64,000 bases of DNA from Nocardia sienata NBRC 100364 (GTDB lineage: Bacteria; Actinomycetota; Actinomycetes; Mycobacteriales; Mycobacteriaceae). The notes below the pieces were generated by a model. That model made no database searches. It had not been told where the DNA came from and worked only from the letters and a program-made list of their open reading frames with translations. How positions within the stretch are numbered: the stretch's first letter is position 1; each line of letters starts with the position of its first letter. Positions 27,747 to 35,304 of this stretch are shown piece by piece. The stretch covers positions 55,284 to 119,283 of the forward strand of contig NZ_BDBX01000001.1 of assembly GCF_001613205.1 (NCBI RefSeq), read 5' to 3'. The position numbers were made by a program, and so were the translations under genes.

Positions 27747-28475
27747 TCATCCACGTGGAACGAACTCTTCGCTGTAGTCGAGTAGTCGGCTCGCCTCGGA
27801 TAGCTCCCGTTCCAACTCCGCGCGATCGGCGGGGTTGGTTCGTGAGTCTCCGAGCTGGCGTTTTATCTGGTCGATACGTTTGACGAGGCCGTTTTGTGCG
27901 TCTCGTACTTCTCGGACATGATCCCACGGGGTCCCGTCGGGCTTTCTCGCCACTACTTCGCCGTTCAGTTCCCGACGCGCAGCGTCGAGGTCACGATCCG
28001 TGAGGTGTTCTTTTATCTTGTCTGTCTTGGTCGGCCGGTCGCTGGTGCTTGTGCCGACGGGGCCATCGGCCTCGGTGTCGAGGTAGGCCCGAGCGGCGAT
28101 TATGGCAGCGAGGCTGGTGGTGACCTGCGTGAGGTCAGGGACCTTATCGAAGGCGACGACGGCTGCGGCGGCGGTGGCGAGGCCGAGAAGGGCCCAGAGC
28201 CTACTGGCCCGGTAGATGCGGCTGATCGCCAGCGCGGTGTCACTGGCGAGTACGACGACACCACCGGCGCCGGCTGCCAGACTGCCGCCGACGGTGAGCC
28301 AGGAAACCGCGACCGCGGCGGCAATGATGATCCCCGACTCGACCAGGAACGTCGTGGTCTCGCTGCTGATCTGCCGACGGGTTTCCTCGGTGTTCGTGCG
28401 GTACTGACCGATAATGCTGGTGGATATGGACGACGCCTCGGTGCGAATCGAAACGGGCTGGTGCGTCCGCGCCAT
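27747..28475 (-). CDS. Polymorphic toxin with Ntox28-like domain, 5'-truncated
   Basis: From about 28410 downward the frame matches the toxin at 1559-2569: IGQYRTNTEETRRQ, the double membrane-type segment IIIAAAVAVSWLTVGG, and SRIYRASRLWALLG. The C-terminal 85 residues differ (LDAARRELNGEVV, PWDHVREVRDAQNGL, ELSEASRLLDY) and fit the polymorphic toxin type 28 domain, an RNase-type toxin by prediction. The N-terminal ESX helper domain is missing. Upstream of 28414 the frame runs antisense through fragments of other genes, and ATG 28475 is only the nearest start. Secretion is unlikely, so this is probably an inactive or orphan cassette. Confidence 0.65.
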   Translation of the reverse strand: MARTHQPVSIRTEASSISTSIIGQYRTNTEETRRQISSETTTFLVESGIIIAAAVAVSWLTVGGSLAAGAGGVVVLASDTALAISRIYRASRLWALLGLATAAAAVVAFDKVPDLTQVTTSLAAIIAARAYLDTEADGPVGTSTSDRPTKTDKIKEHLTDRDLDAARRELNGEVVARKPDGTPWDHVREVRDAQNGLVKRIDQIKRQLGDSRTNPADRAELERELSEASRLLDYSEEFVPRG

Positions 28476-28562
28476 CGCCGACTGGCGGTGTATTCGGGGC
28501 AAGGATTCGCTTTTATCGCACTCGGGATCGGATCGGACAGCACCGCCCAGCGGCGTTCGGAC
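28414..28562 (+). pseudogene. Deleted copy of the 32.2-kb hypothetical gene
   Basis: Three blocks match the segment 32318-32783 in the same order and strand: 28414-28484 with 32318-32388, 28487-28510 with 32507-32531, and about 28528-28562 with 32749-32783. The intervening parts are missing, so this is an internally deleted copy. The first block is protein-like in plus frame (MLVDMDDASVRIETGW). It abuts the truncated toxin gene at about 28410. Confidence 0.7.
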
Positions 28563-28656
28563 GATCGCGGAACCACCCCTGCGTGGGGCCGTGTCCGGGG
28601 GCCTCTGCCGGCGCTTCTCGGGTTGCTGCTCGGCGTTTGACCGCACAGCCACCGAT

Positions 28657-28687
28657 GGGCCTCCGGCGATCTGATCGGCGGAGGCCC
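28657..28687. terminator. Perfect 9-bp hairpin, possible bidirectional terminator
   Basis: GGGCCTCCG at 28657-28665 pairs perfectly with CGGAGGCCC at 28679-28687 across a 13-base loop. There is no T-run, which is normal for high-GC actinobacteria. It follows the end of a plus-strand relic frame that stops near 28640. Confidence 0.5.
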
Positions 28688-28820
28688 TGAGGGTGGTCTG
28701 GGCGGCCGGAAACGGTCAGCTCACGGCGACGAATATCTTGTCCCTGGCAGTGCCGTGTCCGATCCGTCAGCGCGACCCTCGGTGTGCGTCGGCCCCGAAG
28801 GCTCGCTGGGCGGCAGCAGC

Positions 28821-28975
28821 GGGATAGTGGAGTCGGCTCATAGGAAACTCCGGATGCGGCGACCTGTCCGGGGCCAGGGTCTGTCCACGGTGCTTCGCAC
28901 GGTATCGGAGGTCAACCGCATAATTTTTCCCGACCTCGGATCTTGCGGCTTCCCTCGACCTGGTCCGTTCCGCGT
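28821..28975 (+). pseudogene. Fused fragments of the Pycsar-TM-like gene and a WXG100-type gene
   Basis: 28821-28926 is a near-identical but inverted copy of 39107-39213, the first 35 codons of the membrane protein encoded at 38689-39213 (SAHRKLRMRR, TVSEVNRII). From 28927 the sequence switches to a copy of about 41195-41240, a piece antisense to the WXG100-like gene at 41010-41327. The join is exact to within a few bases. The remaining sequence up to 29131 shows no gene. Confidence 0.65.
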
Positions 28976-29131
28976 CAGTGCTTCGAATGTGCCGGGTCCT
29001 GGTCACCTGTGTAGCAGGTCGATCGCGCATTGTGAGCAAGGCTTTCCAGATGCCGGTACCTGTGGTGAGAAGCGGGTTTCGGCTTCATGACTGACCGGGT
29101 ACCGCCGGGTCGACAACAGGTGGGTGCCGGA

Positions 29132-29500
29132 CTACAAGAGATCGATTCGGTCGGGCTCGGGTAGCTGCGTGGGCCGTTCGTCGGTATACCAGGCGTATTC
29201 GATCCCGCTCAGCCGTCCGGCTTCGGCCCAGAGGATGATCTCACCGATCGGCCTTCCCACGGGGTCGGAAACAGCTCCGTTCGCGACGATCCCGTCCGTC
29301 GCACCGCCCGCCGGGGCGGGGCCCGGGCGTACCTCTACATCAACGCTGGGCGATCCGACGCCCCAGGTCGATACAACCTGCAGATATGGTATCTGCGCAC
29401 GGTATTCGGCAGAACCGTGTCGACCCGCCGACAACATCTTCGTGACGACTGCGGCCTCGAGGTCGGTCAGCGGCCTCGGCCGAATCGGGGTACTACCCAT
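29132..29500 (-). CDS. Putative immunity protein for the ESX toxin
   Basis: 122 residues from ATG 29500, with AGGAGACGCG just upstream. Begins STPIRPRPLTDLEAAVVTKML and has a beta-rich middle (QVVSTWGVGSPSVDVEV) and an acidic Tyr/Trp-containing end (GIEYAWYTDE). I cannot name the family. It lies 26 bases downstream of a toxin C-terminal domain in an operon with two WXG100 genes, which is the standard place for an immunity gene. Confidence 0.65.
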   Translation of the reverse strand: MGSTPIRPRPLTDLEAAVVTKMLSAGRHGSAEYRAQIPYLQVVSTWGVGSPSVDVEVRPGPAPAGGATDGIVANGAVSDPVGRPIGEIILWAEAGRLSGIEYAWYTDERPTQLPEPDRIDLL

Positions 29501-29526
29501 CGCGTCTCCTTGGTATTCGGGTAATG

Positions 29527-30819
29527 TCACGGAATGTAGGCGGTACCTACCTTGAATACTCCGTTGATCATAGCCCCGCGGATGTGAACCGTTTCGCCGT
29601 TGATAGTGCGCACCAGTGGGTTCGAGGCGTTGTAGACACCGTCCGGAACGCCCTGCACACTCTCGATAATTTTGGTCATGGTAGTCTCTTCGCCCCCCAA
29701 TGACTTCACCAAATTGTCCAATTTGTGCTTCGGGACGAAGACATGCCCCATCGCCTCTTTGTCGAGCGCATAGTCGAGGGAACTCTTCAGTCTGTCACTT
29801 GCAACTTTCGCTATATCGGCGGTTCGCTGTGCGAGTAGATCCGCGATGCGTTGAAGTTCGGCGCGTCTGGCCGCCAGGTCGTCGCCGGTCTGGGTGACTT
29901 TATCGACAAACTTTGCCGCTCGTTTTGCGCTGAGCACACGATCGACATAGTGCTTCATCTTCAATGCAAGTTTGCCGGCTTTGGCGGCTGCGACGGCTGC
30001 GGTGCCGAATCCTGCTGTCAACGCGCCGGCTATTACCCCTAGTACGACGGTTTCTGCGACCTCTTGAGCGAGATCCTTTCCGAGGTCAACCAGTAGATTT
30101 CCTAGTTGTCGCCGGAACTCCACGATCGCATCACGGTGTCCTCGGCAGGAATTTGCGAGGTCTCTATAGAGGGTCAGCAGACCTTCCGCCGATTTCTTCA
30201 GTTCGCGAATATCCTCATCGACCAATGCCGCGTCGGGCGCCGTTTCGGTTTCGAATTACTTCGCGATCTGATCTAATTTGGCGGGCAGGTTTGCCACCTC
30301 CGGATCGGAGGCAAATTTCTCCCAGGCGTCGGCGGCGACAGCTAGGTCCTCGGGCTCTCCGTCGGGCATCGAAACTCCGAAATCCTCGAGAGCTGACACA
30401 GCGAAGCCGACATCGTCGAAAAGGCCGCTGCCGGGGCCACCCGCCGAGGGCGGTGGTGCCGGACGCGTCATAACCGCCGGTGGGTATTGCGTGGGTTTGG
30501 TCGGCTCCGGTCGGCCGGTCCCTTCGACATAGTCGGCCAGAGCATGGTTATAGCCGAGCTCCCGAACGATGTTGGCGTAGTTGCCCATAGCGTTGATCAG
30601 CAACTCTGTCATGCTCATCGCAGTGGCGACGGTCGAATCGTACGACGTCGCCCAAGCTTTGGATTCGCCAACATTGCCGCCCATACTGGCGGTTTCTCCC
30701 AGTGCGGCGATTCGGGTGGAATATACCCGCTGATACTCGGTGGCATGGGAGTACAGTGACTCACCCGCCTGTAAATACACTGTCGGATCGACTACCAAGG
30801 TCGTCATCGGCGCCACCAT
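29527..30819 (-). pseudogene. ESX-secreted polymorphic toxin interrupted by an in-frame stop
   Basis: Codons from ATG 30819 (or ATG 30807) encode a WXG/PPE-like N-terminal half of 187 residues with YNHALADYVEG and a Pro-rich linker. TAA at 30256-30258 follows. The same frame then continues without a break (FETETAPDAA, then VDEDIRELKKSAEG) through a membrane-type Ala/Gly segment to a C-terminal toxin-like domain (HVFVPKHKLDNLVKSLGG, VHIRGAMINGVF, GTAYIP). That last domain resembles CdiA-type toxin domains such as type 35, but I am not certain. Re-initiation at TTG 30225 is possible. One nonsense mutation, or a designed split, explains the structure. Confidence 0.7.
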
Positions 30820-30905
30820 CTATAGGGCATCTTCAAAATCCGACGATCGTGCCAGGCGGATTTGGACTGCGTAGTTTTCGGCTCCCTGTGCGTTGTTGAG
30901 GAGAG

Positions 30906-31205
30906 TCACCGGCCCAGGATCAGGCGGTTGGTCTCGATTGCCGCGGTGTATCGGTCGTGTGCGGACCGGGCCGCTTTCCTCATGGCATCGATACCCTCGG
31001 CGACATCGGTGGCTCCGACAGCCCACTGTTGAAAGGCATCTCGCTGAGCGGTCGCTGCCTCCCCTCCCCACGTTGAATGCAGAGCTGTCATCCGCTGATC
31101 GAGCGCGGTGAGACTGTCGGAAAGGAAGCCGATGAAGTTCCCTACACGCGCGGTGATATTGTCCAACTCTTCAAGATCAACCTGAAAAGCGCTCCCCTCG
31201 GGCAT
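30906..31205 (-). CDS. WXG100 (Esx) family protein
   Basis: 99 residues, ATG at 31205. Helix-turn-helix hairpin with the WXG motif in HSTWGGEA near residue 46, the expected size and position. A heterodimeric partner is encoded directly upstream (31222-31542). WXG100 pairs are substrates of, or chaperone other substrates through, type VII secretion; this pair precedes a toxin with an ESX helper domain and should help export it. Confidence 0.8.
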   Translation of the reverse strand: MPEGSAFQVDLEELDNITARVGNFIGFLSDSLTALDQRMTALHSTWGGEAATAQRDAFQQWAVGATDVAEGIDAMRKAARSAHDRYTAAIETNRLILGR

Positions 31206-31221
31206 ATCCTCTTCACCGCTC

Positions 31222-31542
31222 TCAAATACTCAGCGACCCGTAACTTTGAGAGTTACCGTCATCCTGCTCAACATAGGTTCGACTGTTGACACCCAGTAGA
31301 TCTGCGATGTCCGCCAACGCATCCAACACCGTAATGACCCCCTGCTTGGCTTCCTGCCACCCAGCCTGATAGCTGGAGGCCGAGACGCCCCTCCATACTC
31401 CGAGCAAACCCTCTATATCCGAGTCGAGGGAGTGCAGTGCGTTGACGAGTGTATTCGCGGTCTGCTGGACGAACTGGCCGGCGTCAACGACATCTTCCGG
31501 AAAGACCTGCAAGTCTGGTGTCGGTTTCTCGGCCTCAGAAAT
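31222..31542 (-). CDS. WXG100 (Esx) family protein with unusual start codon
   Basis: Contains the WXG-type turn (LGVWRGVSASSY) and the expected helical hairpin, about 97-106 residues. No ATG or GTG exists in frame between an upstream TAG and the conserved part. The options are TTG 31512 (no good ribosome site) or ATT 31542, which has a strong GAGGGGG site six bases upstream (31549-31555) and gives a typical N-terminus (SEAEKPTPDLQVFPED). I prefer ATT, either a rare natural start or a decayed ATG. It is the first gene of the toxin operon and partner of the next WXG100 gene. Confidence 0.65.
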   Translation of the reverse strand: MSEAEKPTPDLQVFPEDVVDAGQFVQQTANTLVNALHSLDSDIEGLLGVWRGVSASSYQAGWQEAKQGVITVLDALADIADLLGVNSRTYVEQDDGNSQSYGSLSI

Positions 31543-31545
31543 GAG

Positions 31546-32164
31546 CGACCCCCTCGAACGCGTACAGAACTATAAGTACGCTACCAGAATTGGCTCCTGC
31601 ACGGACAGGTGCACGCGATCTGACTCGCCGACGTGGAGGACCGGTGTCAATGTCTCGTGCCCAACGCCCTACCTGCCCATGAGCCACTCGCGACCTCGTC
31701 CAGGCCGCCCGTCGTGAGTGGTACGCATTCTTCACGATCTGCTCTACCCCGCAGGTGACGGGGTTGTCGGCCCTACGCTCATCGTCTGGGCGAATCCCAC
31801 CGGGCGTGCTGTCGCGCCTCTATGCGGATCGGTTCGCAGCCCGTGTCGCCGGCGGTGCTCACGCGTGCCCGGTCAGGACTCGGGCCCCGGACACGGCTTC
31901 ATCGAGATGAACCAACGTCAGCTGTATCGGGGTGGAATATCGGGGCGGTCGCGGGTGGCGTGCTGGCGGTCTTGATGACCACGTGTGGCATATCCCGCCG
32001 CTGACGCGGCGCCGGGCCGGGCAACGCGGCCTGCCACGCGGGGGGCCGTGTACGGGGGAGCACCCTCGCAATTCTCGGCGTGGAAGTACTCGGACACGGT
32101 GGTGAATCCGTGCGGTAAGTAGTGCCGAGGCGGGGCAGGATTGCGAGTGGGCTGGGAGGCCGGG
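31546..32164. other. Gene-free region upstream of the ESX operon
   Basis: About 620 bases without a credible gene on either strand. Open frames here are short, Arg/Pro-rich and overlap each other. The first part should hold the promoter of the minus-strand ESX toxin operon and the last part the promoter of the plus-strand gene at 32165. Confidence 0.5.
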
Positions 32165-32605
32165 GTGAGTGGGACGGAATGGGAGATGTTCTGCTCGGGG
32201 GTGTTTGCCATTGCCGAGCGTTACGCCATCCAGACGTTTTCGAATCCCGGCACCCTGCTGCTCTCCGGCGGATCCGCGTCAGCGGAAGCCGAAGTGCGCG
32301 GGGCCGATCCACACATCATGCTGGTGGATATGGGCGACGCCTCGGTGCGCATCGAAACGGGTTGGTGCGTCCGCGCCATCGCCGACTACGAAATCCAATT
32401 CGAGGACAAGCCGTCCCAGGCGGCCGCGGCGGTCGAAGCGATCATCCTCGGGGGCGCCGAAGAGTATGTGATCACCGATGACGACGACCGGTGGGTGGCG
32501 TTCGGGTGGTGTATTCGGGGCAAGGATTCGCTGATGTCGCAACCCCCGCACATCACCTCGGGACGAAAGGCGGTTCGTCTGCTCCTGCCGTGGCGGTCGG
32601 CGTGA
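32165..32605 (+). CDS. Hypothetical protein, duplicated in part at 28.4 kb
   Basis: 146 residues. GTG 32165 follows a GGGAGG site six bases upstream. Mixed alpha/beta, acidic, soluble: EWEMFCSGVFAIAERY, an ASVRIETGWCVRAIADYE strand-helix, YVITDDDDRWVAFGW. I do not recognise the family. A deleted copy at 28414-28562 shows that the locus was duplicated. The final Arg-rich residues (LLLPWRSA) may be past a degraded end. Confidence 0.55.
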   Translation: MSGTEWEMFCSGVFAIAERYAIQTFSNPGTLLLSGGSASAEAEVRGADPHIMLVDMGDASVRIETGWCVRAIADYEIQFEDKPSQAAAAVEAIILGGAEEYVITDDDDRWVAFGWCIRGKDSLMSQPPHITSGRKAVRLLLPWRSA

Positions 32606-32876
32606 CCGTGCGGCCAGGAGCTCGACCAAGTCGACCCGGCTGCCGTCGGTCCAGCGTGATTCTGCACTTGATCTCCCTTTCCGAAGCATCGGCTGGCATC
32701 ACCGACCCGCGGCGCCGTCCGTGGCCGCGACCGGACCGGTGCTCGGGATCGGATCGGACAGCACCGCCCAGCGGCGTTCGGCCGGACATTGTTGCAAGAC
32801 GCGCTTGATCCGAGCCGGGGAGCGGCCATCCGAATTGCTTTGGGACCCTCCGCCGGCATGGGATCCTTGACGGGTG

Positions 32877-33563
32877 ATGGAGGCTGCGCGGTGTGAGTTG
32901 GAGCGGATGCGTGGGTCGTCCGGCGTGTGGCAGGAGTTGCGTTATGAGCGTGCCACCGATGCCGACGGTGATGACTGCGATCGGAATGCGGTGCGCCGGG
33001 CCAAGGTGTTGTGGGCGTCGCAATACGATCGCAGGCCCGACGACCTCCCGCTGATTCGGTGGTTGGCCGAGCAGGAGGCGTGGTGCCGTTGCGAGGCGCC
33101 GTTCCAGGGTTTGAGCGAGGAGACCGAGCTGGCCGGTTTCCTGCTCGCCGAGCATCGACAGGTGGAGGATGTGTGGCTGCACTGGGAGATCAAGCGGGCC
33201 AATTTCGACACCTTCTGTGGTTACGACCTCGAGTACCTGTTCGCTGCAGGGGTGCAGACCACGATCGCCTTTGTGCGTGACAGCGGCCATGCCGACCGGG
33301 ACTCCCTGCTCGAGCTTCTGCTCGACGGGGAGGGTCGTTCGTACGTATCCGAAGATGGCTTGGCGAAGTGGTCGCAAGGCCGACGGTCGCGCTTCCCGGC
33401 GGATCCAGCCGCCGAGGACCCGCTGACCTGGGTCGAGCGCGCCAAACTGGCGGGCGACCGTGAATTGGCGCGCCGTGAGTTGGCCCGGTGGGTGGCCGGT
33501 CGTCAACGAGACAAGGCCACTCTGGACCAGCTCCGCGACCAGTTGGACGACCTGGGGGACTAA
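32877..33563 (+). CDS. Hypothetical protein, truncated by a stop codon
   Basis: 228 residues to TAA 33561-33563. Tryptophan-rich and acidic, with LPLIRWLAEQEAWCR, VWLHWEIKRANFDT, and a C-terminal TPR-like helical repeat (ELARRELARWVAG, DQLRDQLDDLGD). The frame continues after the stop with sequence of the same character (AEAARVQRESLVYADTT, WQTLAGLERRAGDHHAA) to about 33700. The original protein was therefore longer, and the TAA is probably a nonsense mutation. I do not know the family. It precedes the signalling operon on the same strand but need not belong to it. Confidence 0.6.
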   Translation: MEAARCELERMRGSSGVWQELRYERATDADGDDCDRNAVRRAKVLWASQYDRRPDDLPLIRWLAEQEAWCRCEAPFQGLSEETELAGFLLAEHRQVEDVWLHWEIKRANFDTFCGYDLEYLFAAGVQTTIAFVRDSGHADRDSLLELLLDGEGRSYVSEDGLAKWSQGRRSRFPADPAAEDPLTWVERAKLAGDRELARRELARWVAGRQRDKATLDQLRDQLDDLGD

Positions 33564-33782
33564 GCGGAAGCGGCTCGGGTGCAGCGCGAGAGCCTGGTGT
33601 ACGCCGACACCACTCGGGACTCGGCGTCGGCTTGGCAGACCCTGGCCGGACTGGAACGCCGGGCCGGCGATCACCATGCCGCTGCTGGCCGCGTCGGCAG
33701 CGGAGATATCGAATCTGCCTCGGCAACAACATCCTCCGTTCCTACCGAGGCCGATCGACTATTCTGTCGCGAGGTCATCACC

Positions 33783-34517
33783 GTGGAGAACGGTGGCTCA
33801 AAAGGGGGAACAACTCTGCATTCCGATGCTCTACCTCACTTCGACAGACAACGGCTGCTGAGAGCGGGTACGCGGCAGCGTTGGCCGAGGGGAGCGGTAC
33901 TGCTCCACGAAGGCGATACATCCGACAACGTTCTGGTGGTCGAACAGGGTTGGGTCAAAGTGAGCTCTTCCGCACCCAGCGGAAAGCAGGTGGTCCTGGG
34001 TATTCGTGGTCCCGGGGATCTGCTCGGTGAGCTCAGCGCGGTCGACGGGGGTGCGCGGTCGGCGACGATCACCGCGATCTCGCCGGTGGTCGCCGCCACC
34101 GTGCAGGGTACGGCCTTCCGCGCGTTGCTGGTCGATGACGGTGCCCTGGCGTTCGAACTGTTGCGTACTGTGGTGGCCCGGCTGCGGGAGGCCGACGTAC
34201 ACCGCCTGGACTACGGTGCGTACACCGTCACCGAACGGCTGGCTCGGCTACTGCTCGAATACGGCCGGCGGTACGGGCGTACCGATACGGATCGGGTGGT
34301 GATCGTTCTGCCGCTGACCCAGACCGAATTGGCCGATGCGGCGAACGCTTCCCGAGAAGCGGTCGCCAAGGCATTCAGAAAACTGCGGGTGATCGGCGCG
34401 ATCAGGACAGCTCGCCGCTGTGTGGAACTGCTGCGGCCCGACCTGCTCGCCGCAGTTGCAGAAGGTCTGCGTCCGAATGTGTATTCGGACGCAGACATGT
34501 GTGATCCGCGCCGGTAG
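33783..34517 (+). CDS. Crp/Fnr-family regulator of the signalling operon
   Basis: 244 residues from GTG 33783 (GAGG nine bases upstream). The open frame extends upstream only because the decayed preceding gene is in the same frame. The cyclic-nucleotide pocket has GDLLGELSAVDGGARSAT, with the Gly-Glu and Arg positions that contact the phosphate in Crp proteins. A dimer helix follows, then a winged helix (LTQTELADAANASREAVAKAF). It should sense a cyclic nucleotide and regulate DNA. It stands 49 bases before a degenerate cyclase gene. A paralogue with its own cyclase is at 5659. The probable target is this operon itself; no palindrome was found by eye. Confidence 0.8.
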   Translation: MENGGSKGGTTLHSDALPHFDRQRLLRAGTRQRWPRGAVLLHEGDTSDNVLVVEQGWVKVSSSAPSGKQVVLGIRGPGDLLGELSAVDGGARSATITAISPVVAATVQGTAFRALLVDDGALAFELLRTVVARLREADVHRLDYGAYTVTERLARLLLEYGRRYGRTDTDRVVIVLPLTQTELADAANASREAVAKAFRKLRVIGAIRTARRCVELLRPDLLAAVAEGLRPNVYSDADMCDPRR

Positions 34518-34566
34518 ACCTGAGGAACTGCCAGTCCGCTGGGTGTCGTACAAACCAGGAGAAGTC

Positions 34567-35304
34567 ATGCCCGAACCAACGCATCGGTCCATTCTCGTCG
34601 TGGATGTCGAGAATTCGGAGTCCCTGACCAACGTGCAGGTCGATGCCGTGCGCACGGCGCTTTACCGCATCATCGACGGCGCGATTGAAGGAGTCGAGAG
34701 TTCTGTGGCTCAGGAGGACCGCGGAGATGGAGCGATGCTCGTACTCGATATTCCGGTGCTGGATGTCTTGGACCGGGTCGTCGGCGCGATGCTGACCGGA
34801 GTACGCGAACACAACGGTGCGGTAGGACCGGTGAACTGGCTGCGGGTACGTATCGCGGTTCACGAAGGTTACGTCGGCAGGGATGCCAAAGGATGGTCGA
34901 GTGACGCGGTGACCGCGACGTTTCGGATGAACTCCGCACAGCCTGTCAAGTACGCGCTCGAGCGTGCACCCCGCGCGGACGCAGTGGTGGTGGTGTCCGA
35001 TTCGGTTTTCTGCGGCCTGGTCCGGCACGGGTACCGGGATACCGTGATACCGGATGAATACGGCAGCGTCACAGTGCCTTCGAAGAGCGGTGACCGCCTG
35101 ATCTGGGTTCGTGTACCGGGATATCCCGCACCGCCGCTGCCGCCCAGCGAGGCTCCGGCGCCGGCGCACGCCGAGTATCGCGCTGTCGGTTCGGACACGG
35201 CACCGCCAGGCTGGGAGCGGAGCACTATTCACGCCACCAACTTCATAGGTGGCAATGCTGTTGTCGGCACTCAGGTCGGCCGCGACAACATCAGCCGCGG
35301 ATAA
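34567..35304 (+). CDS. Degenerate class III cyclase-like protein with C-terminal RHIM-like motif
   Basis: 245 residues, ATG 34567 with AGGAGA six bases upstream. Residues 1-180 follow the class III cyclase fold: Asp13 (VVDVEN) and Asp54 (RGDGAML) at the metal positions, VRIAVHEGYV, then DAVTATFRMN where Arg120 is kept but the catalytic Asn is Thr116. It is probably inactive or altered in specificity. After a Pro linker, residues 222-241 carry HATNFIGG and GTQVGRDN, a Q-V-G-x-x-N core like RHIM/bacterial amyloid signalling motifs. The next gene has the same motif near its N-terminus. I infer that it is the effector or partner recruited by amyloid templating. Confidence 0.75.
   Translation: MPEPTHRSILVVDVENSESLTNVQVDAVRTALYRIIDGAIEGVESSVAQEDRGDGAMLVLDIPVLDVLDRVVGAMLTGVREHNGAVGPVNWLRVRIAVHEGYVGRDAKGWSSDAVTATFRMNSAQPVKYALERAPRADAVVVVSDSVFCGLVRHGYRDTVIPDEYGSVTVPSKSGDRLIWVRVPGYPAPPLPPSEAPAPAHAEYRAVGSDTAPPGWERSTIHATNFIGGNAVVGTQVGRDNISRG

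Noticed and set aside
32553..33677. Minus-strand open frame of 374 codons
   Set aside because: Antisense to two plus-strand frames with protein-like composition; no recognisable family.
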